Assembly (NCBI GenBank): GCA_964581795.1
Contig: CAZOPW010000041.1
Location: forward strand, 1-22,517
Origin: EX4572-165 sp964581795
GTDB lineage: Archaea; Thermoplasmatota; E2; DHVEG-1
Direction: 5' to 3'
DNA: 22,517 bases
A program made the translations under genes and the position numbers. A model generated the notes under the pieces. It was not told the origin of the DNA. It saw only the letters and a program-made list of their open reading frames with translations, and did no database searches. This document shows, one piece after another, positions 15,350 to 22,287 of the stretch. Positions within the stretch are counted from its first letter, which is position 1. Each line of letters starts with the position of its first letter.

Positions 15350-15961
15350 ATGATAAACATGTTAAAAACGATATTATCATTCATCGTAATGATGAATCCA
15401 TTCGCACTCTTCCTCTACCTGACACCAATCATGAAAGAACTCAAAAACAAAGAATTTCAATTCGTCCTCATTAAAGCAAGTATCATTTCTTTTTTTATCA
15501 TTCTTTTTTTCATCTTAACAGGAGATTTCATCTTCAATATTCTTTTTCAAATAGAATTCAACTCATTCCGAATATTTGGTGGCATTGTCATTTTCTCATT
15601 TGCTTACTTTTACATTGTAAAAGGACAAAAAGCACTTATTCAACTCCGTGGAAGTTTGGATGATTTAGCTGCCGAAATCGCCATGCCTTTTATGGTGGGA
15701 GCCGGAACCATTTCGATAGCAATTATAGCTGCAGAAGATCATTCGCTTACGGAAAACATGATAATACTCCCACTTATCCTCATTATTAATTTTATCATTA
15801 TTATCGGCTTAAAAAAAATAAGAGACCATATTATGAAAAAACGCAAAAGAATAGCATTTGATAAGAGTATGGGAATCCTTTTGAGACTCACCGGATTTTT
15901 TGTTGGAGCAATTGGAATAGATATGATACTAAACGGCATTCAAAAATTATTTATCCTTTAA
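15350..15961 (+). CDS. MarC-family (UPF0056) integral membrane protein
   Basis: About 203 residues with six hydrophobic segments. Family blocks are the opening MMNPFALFLYL (NP near residue 16-17, the family NPIG region), FRIFGGIVIFSFA (about 74-86) and the central AMPFMVGAGTISIAII (about 111-126, matching the typical AMPLLAGPGAIS). MarC proteins are polytopic membrane proteins of uncertain transport function; they were first linked to antibiotic resistance by mistake. It is followed 56 bases later by the channel gene on the same strand, so the two may be cotranscribed. Confidence 0.82.
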   Translation: MINMLKTILSFIVMMNPFALFLYLTPIMKELKNKEFQFVLIKASIISFFIILFFILTGDFIFNILFQIEFNSFRIFGGIVIFSFAYFYIVKGQKALIQLRGSLDDLAAEIAMPFMVGAGTISIAIIAAEDHSLTENMIILPLILIINFIIIIGLKKIRDHIMKKRKRIAFDKSMGILLRLTGFFVGAIGIDMILNGIQKLFIL

Positions 15962-16017
15962 AAAATCCTAATCTTTAAAACATACTTGTTCATGACAATA
16001 TAAAAATAAGGTGGACC

Positions 16018-17025
16018 ATGGTAAAGCTACGAGGGAGAATCACATTATTTTTAATCGTTGTCCTCTCAGTTATATTCATAGGTATTATAGGTTTCATTTA
16101 TATCAAAACCCATGAAGGAGGGACACCAACACTAGTTGATGCTTTTTCCTGGGCAATTGTCACGTTATCAACCCTAGGATCATACAGTGCTGATACAACC
16201 CTCGAATCAACCTTGGGAAAACTTTTTACTTCCTTTGTCGTCGTATTAGGAATTTCCGTTTTTTTTGTTGGAACACCATTAATCCTTGCGCCCTGGATTG
16301 AAAGACGGATAAAATCTACATTACGACCAAGACCACTATCCATTCAAAAAAAAGATCATGTCATCATTTGTGGATACAGCGAAATCATCGATGAAGTCCT
16401 AGACGCATTACAATTACATAATGTCAATTATGTCATTATTGAAGAAAATGATGCACTTATAAAAAAAATGGAAAACAAACATCTTCCCTATCTCCAAGGA
16501 GATCCAACAAATGATGAGGTCTTAAAAAAAGCAAATATCCAATCAGCATTATCTCTCATAGCCGCAAAAACTGATGAGAAAAATGCATTTATCTGTTTAT
16601 CAGCAAAAAGTATCGCAAAAAACCTCAGAGTAATTGCAATCTCAGAAAAAACAAACAGTGCAAAAACATTATATGCTGCAGGGGCAACCACTGTGATCAA
16701 CCCGCGGATATTTGCTGGGAGTATTCTTGGTAGAAGAGCATGTCATGATTACACATTAGATGTCTCTGGAAAATTTGCAAATTTCGGTGATTTAGAAATA
16801 AGACAATATGCTATATCCTCAGCATCAATCGTAAATGGTTTAAAAATAAGAAGAGCGCGAATACGCTCTGTTACTGGTGCCATCATCATCGGTCTCTGGA
16901 AAGAAGGGAAATTACTCATCAATCCATCTCCAGATGAAAAATTATATGAAGGAACAACAATCCTAGCAATGGGTACAAAAAGACAACTTGATTTTCTATC
17001 AAAACTCACAGGGGGAGAGAAATGA
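16018..17025 (+). CDS. MthK-like RCK-gated ion channel with a non-canonical selectivity filter
   Basis: 335 residues, close to MthK: two membrane helices (about 7-29 and 66-91) with a pore loop between, then RCK_N (about 113-235) and RCK_C (about 255-335). The pore loop reads SWAIVTLSTLGSYSADT (44-60). Where potassium channels read TVGYG, this has TLGSY (52-56), keeping the first glycine but not the second. The RCK_N opening ICGYSEII (117-124) lacks two glycines of the NAD-binding GxGxxG, as in MthK, so calcium or another ligand rather than NAD may gate it. AAGATTVINP and a cluster of acidic residues follow. GGTGG sits five bases before the ATG. The gene overlaps the next RCK gene by ATGA, so both are made together. 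Confidence 0.86.
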   Translation: MVKLRGRITLFLIVVLSVIFIGIIGFIYIKTHEGGTPTLVDAFSWAIVTLSTLGSYSADTTLESTLGKLFTSFVVVLGISVFFVGTPLILAPWIERRIKSTLRPRPLSIQKKDHVIICGYSEIIDEVLDALQLHNVNYVIIEENDALIKKMENKHLPYLQGDPTNDEVLKKANIQSALSLIAAKTDEKNAFICLSAKSIAKNLRVIAISEKTNSAKTLYAAGATTVINPRIFAGSILGRRACHDYTLDVSGKFANFGDLEIRQYAISSASIVNGLKIRRARIRSVTGAIIIGLWKEGKLLINPSPDEKLYEGTTILAMGTKRQLDFLSKLTGGEK

Positions 17026-17702
17026 CAGATGTAATCGTATGTGGATATGGTGTAATTGGAAAAAGAATCGCTTTTGCATTAAAAAAACATCATATTTCAT
17101 TTATCGCCATCGATCAACACGAACCTGTTACTGATGAATCAATACCATTCCTTAAAGGAGATGCTACCTCTGAAGATATTCTAAAGAAAGCACATGTAGA
17201 AACAGCAAAAACTATTGTCGCCGCAACAGATAATGATGTCACTAATGCATTCATAACCTTACTTGCTCGTGAACTTAATAAAAATGTTACCATCCTTGCG
17301 TGTGTATCGGAGGTAGGTAATATTGATAAACTTGACAAAGCTGGTGCAGACTATGTATTCTCCATGGCAAATGTTGGAAGGTTCATCGCAAGATGTGCCA
17401 TTGAACCATTCGTTGCTGAGTTTCTCGACATGATCAACATTATGGAAGGAGTTGAAATCATGCCGCTTGAAATAAGTGAGAACTCAAAAATTGCAAATAA
17501 AACTATAAAAAAAGCAAAGATTTGGAAAAAAACAGGAGCAAACATCATTGCCATTAGACGAAGGAAGGAAACCATTTATGCACCATCAGAGGATGAACAA
17601 ATATTACCAGAAGACATCATTCTAGCTATTGGAAATGGAAAACAAATACGAGAATTATTTAATCTTACAGAACCTGAAAAATCTATTGAGCCAACGGAAT
17701 AA
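17022..17702 (+). CDS. Stand-alone RCK (TrkA-type) regulatory subunit
   Basis: Cytoplasmic subunit of 226 residues with RCK_N (1-130) and RCK_C (about 140-220) and no membrane helix. The glycine motif CGYGVIG (7-13) is intact, and DQH near 35-37 ends the second strand, so it can bind NAD(H) or ATP, in contrast to the channel partner. AGADYVFSMANVGRFIA (about 109-125) is the typical end of RCK_N. The four-base ATGA overlap with the channel gene suggests fixed stoichiometry. A mixed gating ring of channel-tethered and free RCK domains, as MthK forms from an internal start, is a reasonable inference. A TrkH-type transporter is not in the window. Confidence 0.9.
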   Translation: MTDVIVCGYGVIGKRIAFALKKHHISFIAIDQHEPVTDESIPFLKGDATSEDILKKAHVETAKTIVAATDNDVTNAFITLLARELNKNVTILACVSEVGNIDKLDKAGADYVFSMANVGRFIARCAIEPFVAEFLDMINIMEGVEIMPLEISENSKIANKTIKKAKIWKKTGANIIAIRRRKETIYAPSEDEQILPEDIILAIGNGKQIRELFNLTEPEKSIEPTE

Positions 17703-17722
17703 AAAAATAAAAAAAATTATTT
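17701..17722 (-). terminator. T-rich terminator after heliorhodopsin
   Basis: On the minus strand, about ten bases past the heliorhodopsin stop codon, the RNA would carry a run of eight T and then another of six (complement of A tracts at about 17701-17717). The convergent RCK gene ends at 17702, so the two transcripts meet here with almost no spacer. Confidence 0.45.
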
Positions 17723-17732
17723 AATTATAAAT

Positions 17733-18650
17733 TTAGACCGGTGCGAGTGTTCCTGCAAAAACTTGCCAAGCAAGCGCCGATTTTGCTACTAAACTCAACA
17801 CAATATACATTTTTTCTCCATATAGATAATCTTTCCATTTCCCGATTTTTTTGTATTGTAAAACCATGTTTATAGCAAATAAATTGAAAAAAATAGCAAT
17901 TGAAATAAAGATAGCAACAACAAAATCAGGAACAGATTCAGCAGAAATCAATGGAATAAAAATAACAACCCATGGAACGAAACCAGCGATACATCCTACA
18001 ATATATGATGTCCAATCGGTCTTTTCCGTCGTTTGATTATGTAATTCCATGATAAGACCAAGCAGATTCATCACTGCTGTCAACGTGAATAGGGCAAGCA
18101 AAGTTCCTATGTCATATATTCTTACGAGCATTGCAATGATAACTATCATCAATGATGCACTAAAAGAGTATTCAATCCATCGGCCCGGGTTCATCTTCTT
18201 CTTAAGATTATTAACATACCAATCATAAAAAATAGTTGATAATAAAAAATGAGCTAATGCAGATAGAAGTAGGAAAAGAGCAACTAATGGGCCGATAGGT
18301 ACTTCAATAATTGTTTCAGATACTGGGGCTATTGATTGAGTAGCTTCAATAAATTCAGGATAAGAATATGTAATTGGTAAGGTGTAATCATTACTTAACA
18401 CGATCATTAATATTGCTTGAAATAAATGGAAAAAACCCATTATTGCATTAAAAAGACGAAGTCTTTTAAAACACCGAGTATCAACAGCATCAAAACAACT
18501 TGGTTTTTCAGTTGTTATCACTTCTCGTGGTATATTGAATTTTCCATATGTTTTACAATTGGGACATGTTATAAAGACTTCTTCACCAGGTTTTCCACTC
18601 ACTGAAAACTGATGGTCACATGTTGGACATTGGATCCGTTTTTCTACCAT
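17733..18650 (-). CDS. HeR: Heliorhodopsin with an N-terminal zinc-ribbon domain
   Basis: Retinal-binding seven-helix protein of the heliorhodopsin family, whose N-terminus faces the cytoplasm, opposite to type-1 rhodopsins. K290 in LSLVAKSALAWQVFAG is the retinal Schiff-base lysine. E160 in RWIEYSFSAS is the counterion; the 130-residue spacing equals that of E108 and K238 in the Thermoplasmatales protein TaHeR, as remembered. H75 (GFFHLFQ) and H134 (ALAHFLL) match the conserved retinal-pocket histidines. The ELHNQTTEKTDW loop (202-213) is strongly conserved. Residues 1-52 are extra: a ribbon with C8-x2-C11 and C29-x2-C32, then C52 and C60. The ATG at 18650 has GTGAGG upstream. A TATA-like ATTATATATC (18706-18715) gives a leader of about 35 bases. 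Heliorhodopsins do not pump ions appreciably; a light-sensing or regulatory role is favoured. Confidence 0.95.
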   Translation of the reverse strand: MVEKRIQCPTCDHQFSVSGKPGEEVFITCPNCKTYGKFNIPREVITTEKPSCFDAVDTRCFKRLRLFNAIMGFFHLFQAILMIVLSNDYTLPITYSYPEFIEATQSIAPVSETIIEVPIGPLVALFLLLSALAHFLLSTIFYDWYVNNLKKKMNPGRWIEYSFSASLMIVIIAMLVRIYDIGTLLALFTLTAVMNLLGLIMELHNQTTEKTDWTSYIVGCIAGFVPWVVIFIPLISAESVPDFVVAIFISIAIFFNLFAINMVLQYKKIGKWKDYLYGEKMYIVLSLVAKSALAWQVFAGTLAPV

Positions 18651-18705
18651 CTTTATTCCCTCACAATACTATCCCTGTTATATAATAACAAGATATTAAT
18701 TCTAT

Positions 18706-18715
18706 GATATATAAT
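18706..18715 (-). promoter_or_regulatory. Candidate TATA box for heliorhodopsin
   Basis: ATTATATATC on the minus strand would start RNA near 18685, keeping the GTGAGG ribosome site at about 18659-18664. A closer TTATATAA at 18678-18685 would cut into that site and is less likely. Confidence 0.35.
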
Positions 18716-18832
18716 GATGTTGATGATATTAAAAAAATCTGTAAAGACATAAAAAATCAACGAAAAATACCAAAAAGATTGGAATAAATAGAAAATCTAC
18801 GGAAGAATCTCCTTTACTTTTTCAGGATATTT

Positions 18833-20413
18833 TCAATACTTTTTTCCAATTACTATATATTTCCAATCTTTTATCTTATAGATTTTTTTCACAATTTTAA
18901 AACCATTTTTTTCAAAAAAATTAATTACAGATCCTATCCGATAAGCTGTATCATATGCATCAACGTGGTACTGAGCAACAGAACAACCAGATTTATTGAA
19001 TACCATATGAAGTTTAATAAAAAATAATTTCAATTTTGAAAAATCTTTGTTCAATCCTTCCACTATAAAAAAGCATCCTGGTTTTAATATTCTTTTTATT
19101 TCCTGAAAACCTTGATTTGGTTTTTTTAAATAGGCTAACGTAAATCTTGATACAACAAGGTCAACACTATCATTTTGTAAGGGAATTTGTTCAACGGATC
19201 CAATCAAACATTGAATATTTGAATTTTTAATTGCTCGTTTAATCATATTTCTTGAAGGGTCAATACCAATGATTTCGGCGTGAGGGATCATATTTTTTAT
19301 TTCCCTTGATAATAAACCAGGACCAACACCTATATCAAGAACAACTGAATGGTTATTAGAAGTAAATTCAATTACAATTCTTGCTAATTGATGATATAGT
19401 TGAGGATACTTGTTCATGTATTGTTCAAATCGCATCACTTCATTATCATCATTTGTCACAAAATGCGCTCTTTTTGTTTCATATAAAGTAACAAAAGATC
19501 CAATTATACTAGGTATCAACCATAGGATAACAAACCAAAATAAAGATAGACTGACGATCTGTTCAGAACTTATGATTACACCTTGGGTAAATTGTGGAAT
19601 GGAAAACAGGGTGATTAATGATGCTTCCCTTGTTCCAATTCCGTATACTGAAATTGGAATACTTGCGATGATATCGGCAATAGCCAAAATGAAAATAAAA
19701 TAATATAGAGATATTGAAATTGAAAATAATTGAGCAATTAAAAAAAGCAAACTATATTTTAAAAACCAGCCAATTATTGATAATCCAAAGGGTATCAATA
19801 CATCTTTTAACGTTGGAAGATCTCTATGAAAACTATAAAATGACTCTTGAAAATTCTCAATTTTTTTTAAAAACCATATTCTTTTCATTATTTTTTCAAA
19901 AAGTTGTTTGGAAGCATTCCATCTGAATAAGAAAACATATAGAAAGAGAACACTTAAAATAATGAATAAAATAATGAAAAACAGATAGGGATAGACACTA
20001 CTTAAAAATATTGCGCTTGTTAATCCAATAAAAAGTAAGGCGAGAAATTCAATAGTGTTAAAGGTAAGTATGTTTGACAGACATTTCCCTACGGGTTTTC
20101 CACTTTCTTTTGATAAATAAAGTGAACGAGTATATGCACCAATCCCACCAGGAGTGATAAAACCATAAAAATATCCAATAAAAAAATTTTTAATGCTATA
20201 CCAAAAGCTCACATTAATCCGTTGCCGTTTTAACAGCAACCGCCATTCAATCGTAGCAAGAAGCAACAAAGGAATAAACACAAAAAAAGAACCTGTAGCA
20301 TATAATGGATGAATATCGGAAAAAAGAACTATAATTTGAGAAATATCTAACTGAGAAAGAATAACAACAAAAATGGCTAATCCAATTATTGGTAATATTT
20401 TTTGAAACCGCAT
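18833..20413 (-). CDS. Fusion: LPG-synthase/flippase-like membrane domain (UPF0104) plus SAM methyltransferase
   Basis: Residues about 1-312 form eight or so membrane helices of the lysylphosphatidylglycerol_TM/UPF0104 family, with the marks TPGGIGAYTRSLYL (87-100) and PISVYGIGTREASL (253-266). MprF and archaeal AglD relatives use this domain in lipid or glycan export. Residues about 325-526 are a soluble class I methyltransferase: motif I VVLDIGVGPGLLS (357-369), an acidic residue after strand 2 (D385 in GIDPS), SVEQIPLQNDSVDLVV (406-421) and IKRILKPGCFFIVEG (439-453). The reading frame is continuous, so it is a real fusion or an unusual gene merger. The methyltransferase side faces the cytoplasm if the last helix exits inward. 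TATA-like ATAATATAAC (20444-20453) precedes the ATG at 20413. Substrate unknown; a polyprenyl- or glycerolipid-linked sugar fits. Confidence 0.82.
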   Translation of the reverse strand: MRFQKILPIIGLAIFVVILSQLDISQIIVLFSDIHPLYATGSFFVFIPLLLLATIEWRLLLKRQRINVSFWYSIKNFFIGYFYGFITPGGIGAYTRSLYLSKESGKPVGKCLSNILTFNTIEFLALLFIGLTSAIFLSSVYPYLFFIILFIILSVLFLYVFLFRWNASKQLFEKIMKRIWFLKKIENFQESFYSFHRDLPTLKDVLIPFGLSIIGWFLKYSLLFLIAQLFSISISLYYFIFILAIADIIASIPISVYGIGTREASLITLFSIPQFTQGVIISSEQIVSLSLFWFVILWLIPSIIGSFVTLYETKRAHFVTNDDNEVMRFEQYMNKYPQLYHQLARIVIEFTSNNHSVVLDIGVGPGLLSREIKNMIPHAEIIGIDPSRNMIKRAIKNSNIQCLIGSVEQIPLQNDSVDLVVSRFTLAYLKKPNQGFQEIKRILKPGCFFIVEGLNKDFSKLKLFFIKLHMVFNKSGCSVAQYHVDAYDTAYRIGSVINFFEKNGFKIVKKIYKIKDWKYIVIGKKY

Positions 20414-20443
20414 AAGGTCGACAATCTACTTGAATCATCCACT

Positions 20444-20453
20444 GTTATATTAT
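20444..20453 (-). promoter_or_regulatory. TATA box for the flippase-methyltransferase gene
   Basis: ATAATATAAC on the minus strand, about 35 bases before the ATG at 20413, giving a leader of about 10 bases. It stands between the T-rich terminator of the protease gene and this gene, so the two are separate transcripts. Confidence 0.4.
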
Positions 20454-20465
20454 TGTTTTTTAAAA

Positions 20466-20486
20466 GTTAAAAAAAAGAAAAGAATT
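20466..20486 (-). terminator. Oligo-T terminator after the metalloprotease
   Basis: Five bases past the stop codon at 20491 the minus strand reads TTCTTTTCTTTTTTTTAAC, with eight T in a row (complement of 20469-20476). No stem precedes it, the usual state for archaeal terminators. Confidence 0.5.
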
Positions 20487-20490
20487 TTGA

Positions 20491-22059
20491 TTATTCTATC
20501 TCATTGATAATTCCTTCCACTCCTTCAGGTTCATGTCGCTTGAAATACGTTAAATCAATCTCGCTCCAATCATCCGTATCACGGACACCGTTTGTCCCGT
20601 CAGAATAACCAAGAACATACTTACCAAATTTATCATAATTCATACAACTTACATAATTCTCCCAAGTTTGCTTAGCATCCTGTTGAAGTTGTAATCGTTG
20701 TAACAAAGGAACATCTTCGATTCCTCGACCAATCATTGTACCATTATCAATCCCAGGATTTCTTTCCCCTCGCAAACCAAGTGTATGGCCAAGTTCATGC
20801 ATGAAACCACAGCTCATGGCGATACGCTGCATTCTTGGTGTAATCGCTGGCGGGAAAAACACCGAACGATAAAATTTTGCGTTACACGGAACGCTGAGCA
20901 CATCATAAGCTAATTTATAATCCTGTGGATGTGCCCATCCAGCACTATGAACAATGACTCCATACCGAAATACCCCTTTCCGGTCATCAGGAAAATGATA
21001 TTTATAATATTCAGAACCAATTCCCCCTTCTTGTGTAATGTAATTTTCATGAAACTCAAGAAATTCTCCTCCTTCACCCATATTACCATCGTCAATATGG
21101 AGAGTTATATCTTGGTCTGAAAATTTATCCATGACCATTTGCTGACTTTCCTCCCAAAACACATGTTCATTACCGAATAATCCCGGAGCTTTTTCCATAA
21201 AATCTACTTCCACATATATGTCTTGCCGATATGGGTTAGCCAGATATTTCCTAAGTTTATATTCTTCAGTATTTGGCAATCCATCATTATCTGGATCTAA
21301 TTCAGTATGATTATCATATGTCATTGGATCATATCCCCATTTCCATTCCCAGGTAGTAGGGATACCATCACTGTCAGGATCCTTATGACTATCATCGACT
21401 TTTGGATCAGTATTTAATATGTTCACTTCCGTCCAGTATGGTATTCCATCTCCGTCACTATCCGATTGATGAACGTCAAACCATATTTCAAAATCATCGC
21501 CGTTGTAATATCCCATACCATCACTATCATTAAACTCATCATTCCCAGACCAACGTCCGGTACGAAAATCGTAGGTGATAACAAAACTATCTCTTTCAAC
21601 ACTTTCAGAACCAAATAATTTTTTATTATTTTCAAAAACACTTACTTTAATATCACATTCTCCTAATTCCTCATCAACTTTTCGAAATGCTTGCCAACCG
21701 ACATAATCTGTATCCCATTCATTGATTTCATGACTTGTCCATAGTCCATCATGAAGCTCAGCTTCAAAATAGTAACTTGGAGTGTTCTTCCAACTCAAAC
21801 CGAGTTTTCTCATTTGATTTTCTATTCCTTTTTTTCTTATCCGGTTTATTTCTAAAGAAACTGCTTGAGTAGTAAATGGGCTGATTCGTTCATCAAACTC
21901 TTTTTCGTCTATAGGTTCTTCTTCCATAGGTTCCGGTTCTTCACTAAAATAAACAAATCCATAATAAAGCCCAGATAAAACAAATAATAATACAATAAAA
22001 ATTGCTGCCCATATTAAAAACTTATCATTCATTTTCATTTTCATATCTAAAATCCCCAT
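20491..22059 (-). CDS. Membrane-anchored zincin metalloprotease with TSP3-type calcium repeats
   Basis: Likely cell-surface protease, 522 residues. A hydrophobic helix at about 14-38 anchors or exports it; an acidic stalk follows (SEEPEPMEEEPIDEKEFDE, 39-57). Residues about 198-262 carry thrombospondin type 3-like aspartate repeats: DSDGDGIPYWTEVNILNTDP, DPDSDGIPTTWEWKWGYDP and DPDNDGLPNTEEY, which bind calcium and are common in archaeal exoproteins. The catalytic site is HELGHTLGL (421-429) with E422 as general base, and SCMNY (471-475) is a probable Met-turn. In metzincins the third zinc ligand is the H of HExxHxxGxxH; here that place is G431 with E432 next to it, so the third ligand is unclear. 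The start is ATG 22059, with GAGTG nearby; ATG 22044 is an alternative. Confidence 0.85.
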   Translation of the reverse strand: MGILDMKMKMNDKFLIWAAIFIVLLFVLSGLYYGFVYFSEEPEPMEEEPIDEKEFDERISPFTTQAVSLEINRIRKKGIENQMRKLGLSWKNTPSYYFEAELHDGLWTSHEINEWDTDYVGWQAFRKVDEELGECDIKVSVFENNKKLFGSESVERDSFVITYDFRTGRWSGNDEFNDSDGMGYYNGDDFEIWFDVHQSDSDGDGIPYWTEVNILNTDPKVDDSHKDPDSDGIPTTWEWKWGYDPMTYDNHTELDPDNDGLPNTEEYKLRKYLANPYRQDIYVEVDFMEKAPGLFGNEHVFWEESQQMVMDKFSDQDITLHIDDGNMGEGGEFLEFHENYITQEGGIGSEYYKYHFPDDRKGVFRYGVIVHSAGWAHPQDYKLAYDVLSVPCNAKFYRSVFFPPAITPRMQRIAMSCGFMHELGHTLGLRGERNPGIDNGTMIGRGIEDVPLLQRLQLQQDAKQTWENYVSCMNYDKFGKYVLGYSDGTNGVRDTDDWSEIDLTYFKRHEPEGVEGIINEIE

Positions 22060-22240
22060 TCTTAAACACTCAAATCATTGTTGAAGCGATTTAGCCACAA
22101 TATTATTTATTAACTCATTATAAATATTACGCTATCAATTATAATAAATTTGCTATACAATACTAAAAGTGAGGCTTGGTTTTATAGTTGCAAAGAATAT
22201 AGTTAAAGGAAGTTAACACATCATTTTAAAAATTTCTTTG
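22060..22240. other. Intergenic region holding the protease promoter
   Basis: Very A+T-rich, no open frame. TATA-like elements on the minus strand are ATATTTATAAT (about 22120-22130) and ACTATAAAACC (about 22178-22188). The nearer one would give a leader of about 35 bases for the protease. Nothing else was recognised. Confidence 0.35.
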
Positions 22241-22281
22241 ATTCAATTGTTCAAAATACTTTTTCATTTTAGCAATTGAAT
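22241..22281 (-). terminator. Hairpin after the archaellin gene
   Basis: ATTCAATTG at 22241-22249 pairs perfectly with CAATTGAAT at 22273-22281, and an inner AAAAT/ATTTT pairing can extend it. It starts seven bases past the archaellin stop on the minus strand and is followed by a short T-rich stretch. Highly expressed archaellin genes often end in such structures; termination or mRNA protection is inferred. Confidence 0.4.
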
Positions 22282-22287
22282 TGTATT

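Noticed and set aside
19410..19926. Plus-strand frames of 70-97 residues inside the flippase-methyltransferase gene
   Set aside because: They are opposite-strand shadows of membrane-helix coding sequence with no ribosome sites or family features.
21423..21641. 72-residue minus-strand frame inside the metalloprotease gene
   Set aside because: Other frame of the repeat-rich region; the main frame has clear aspartate repeats and the zinc site.
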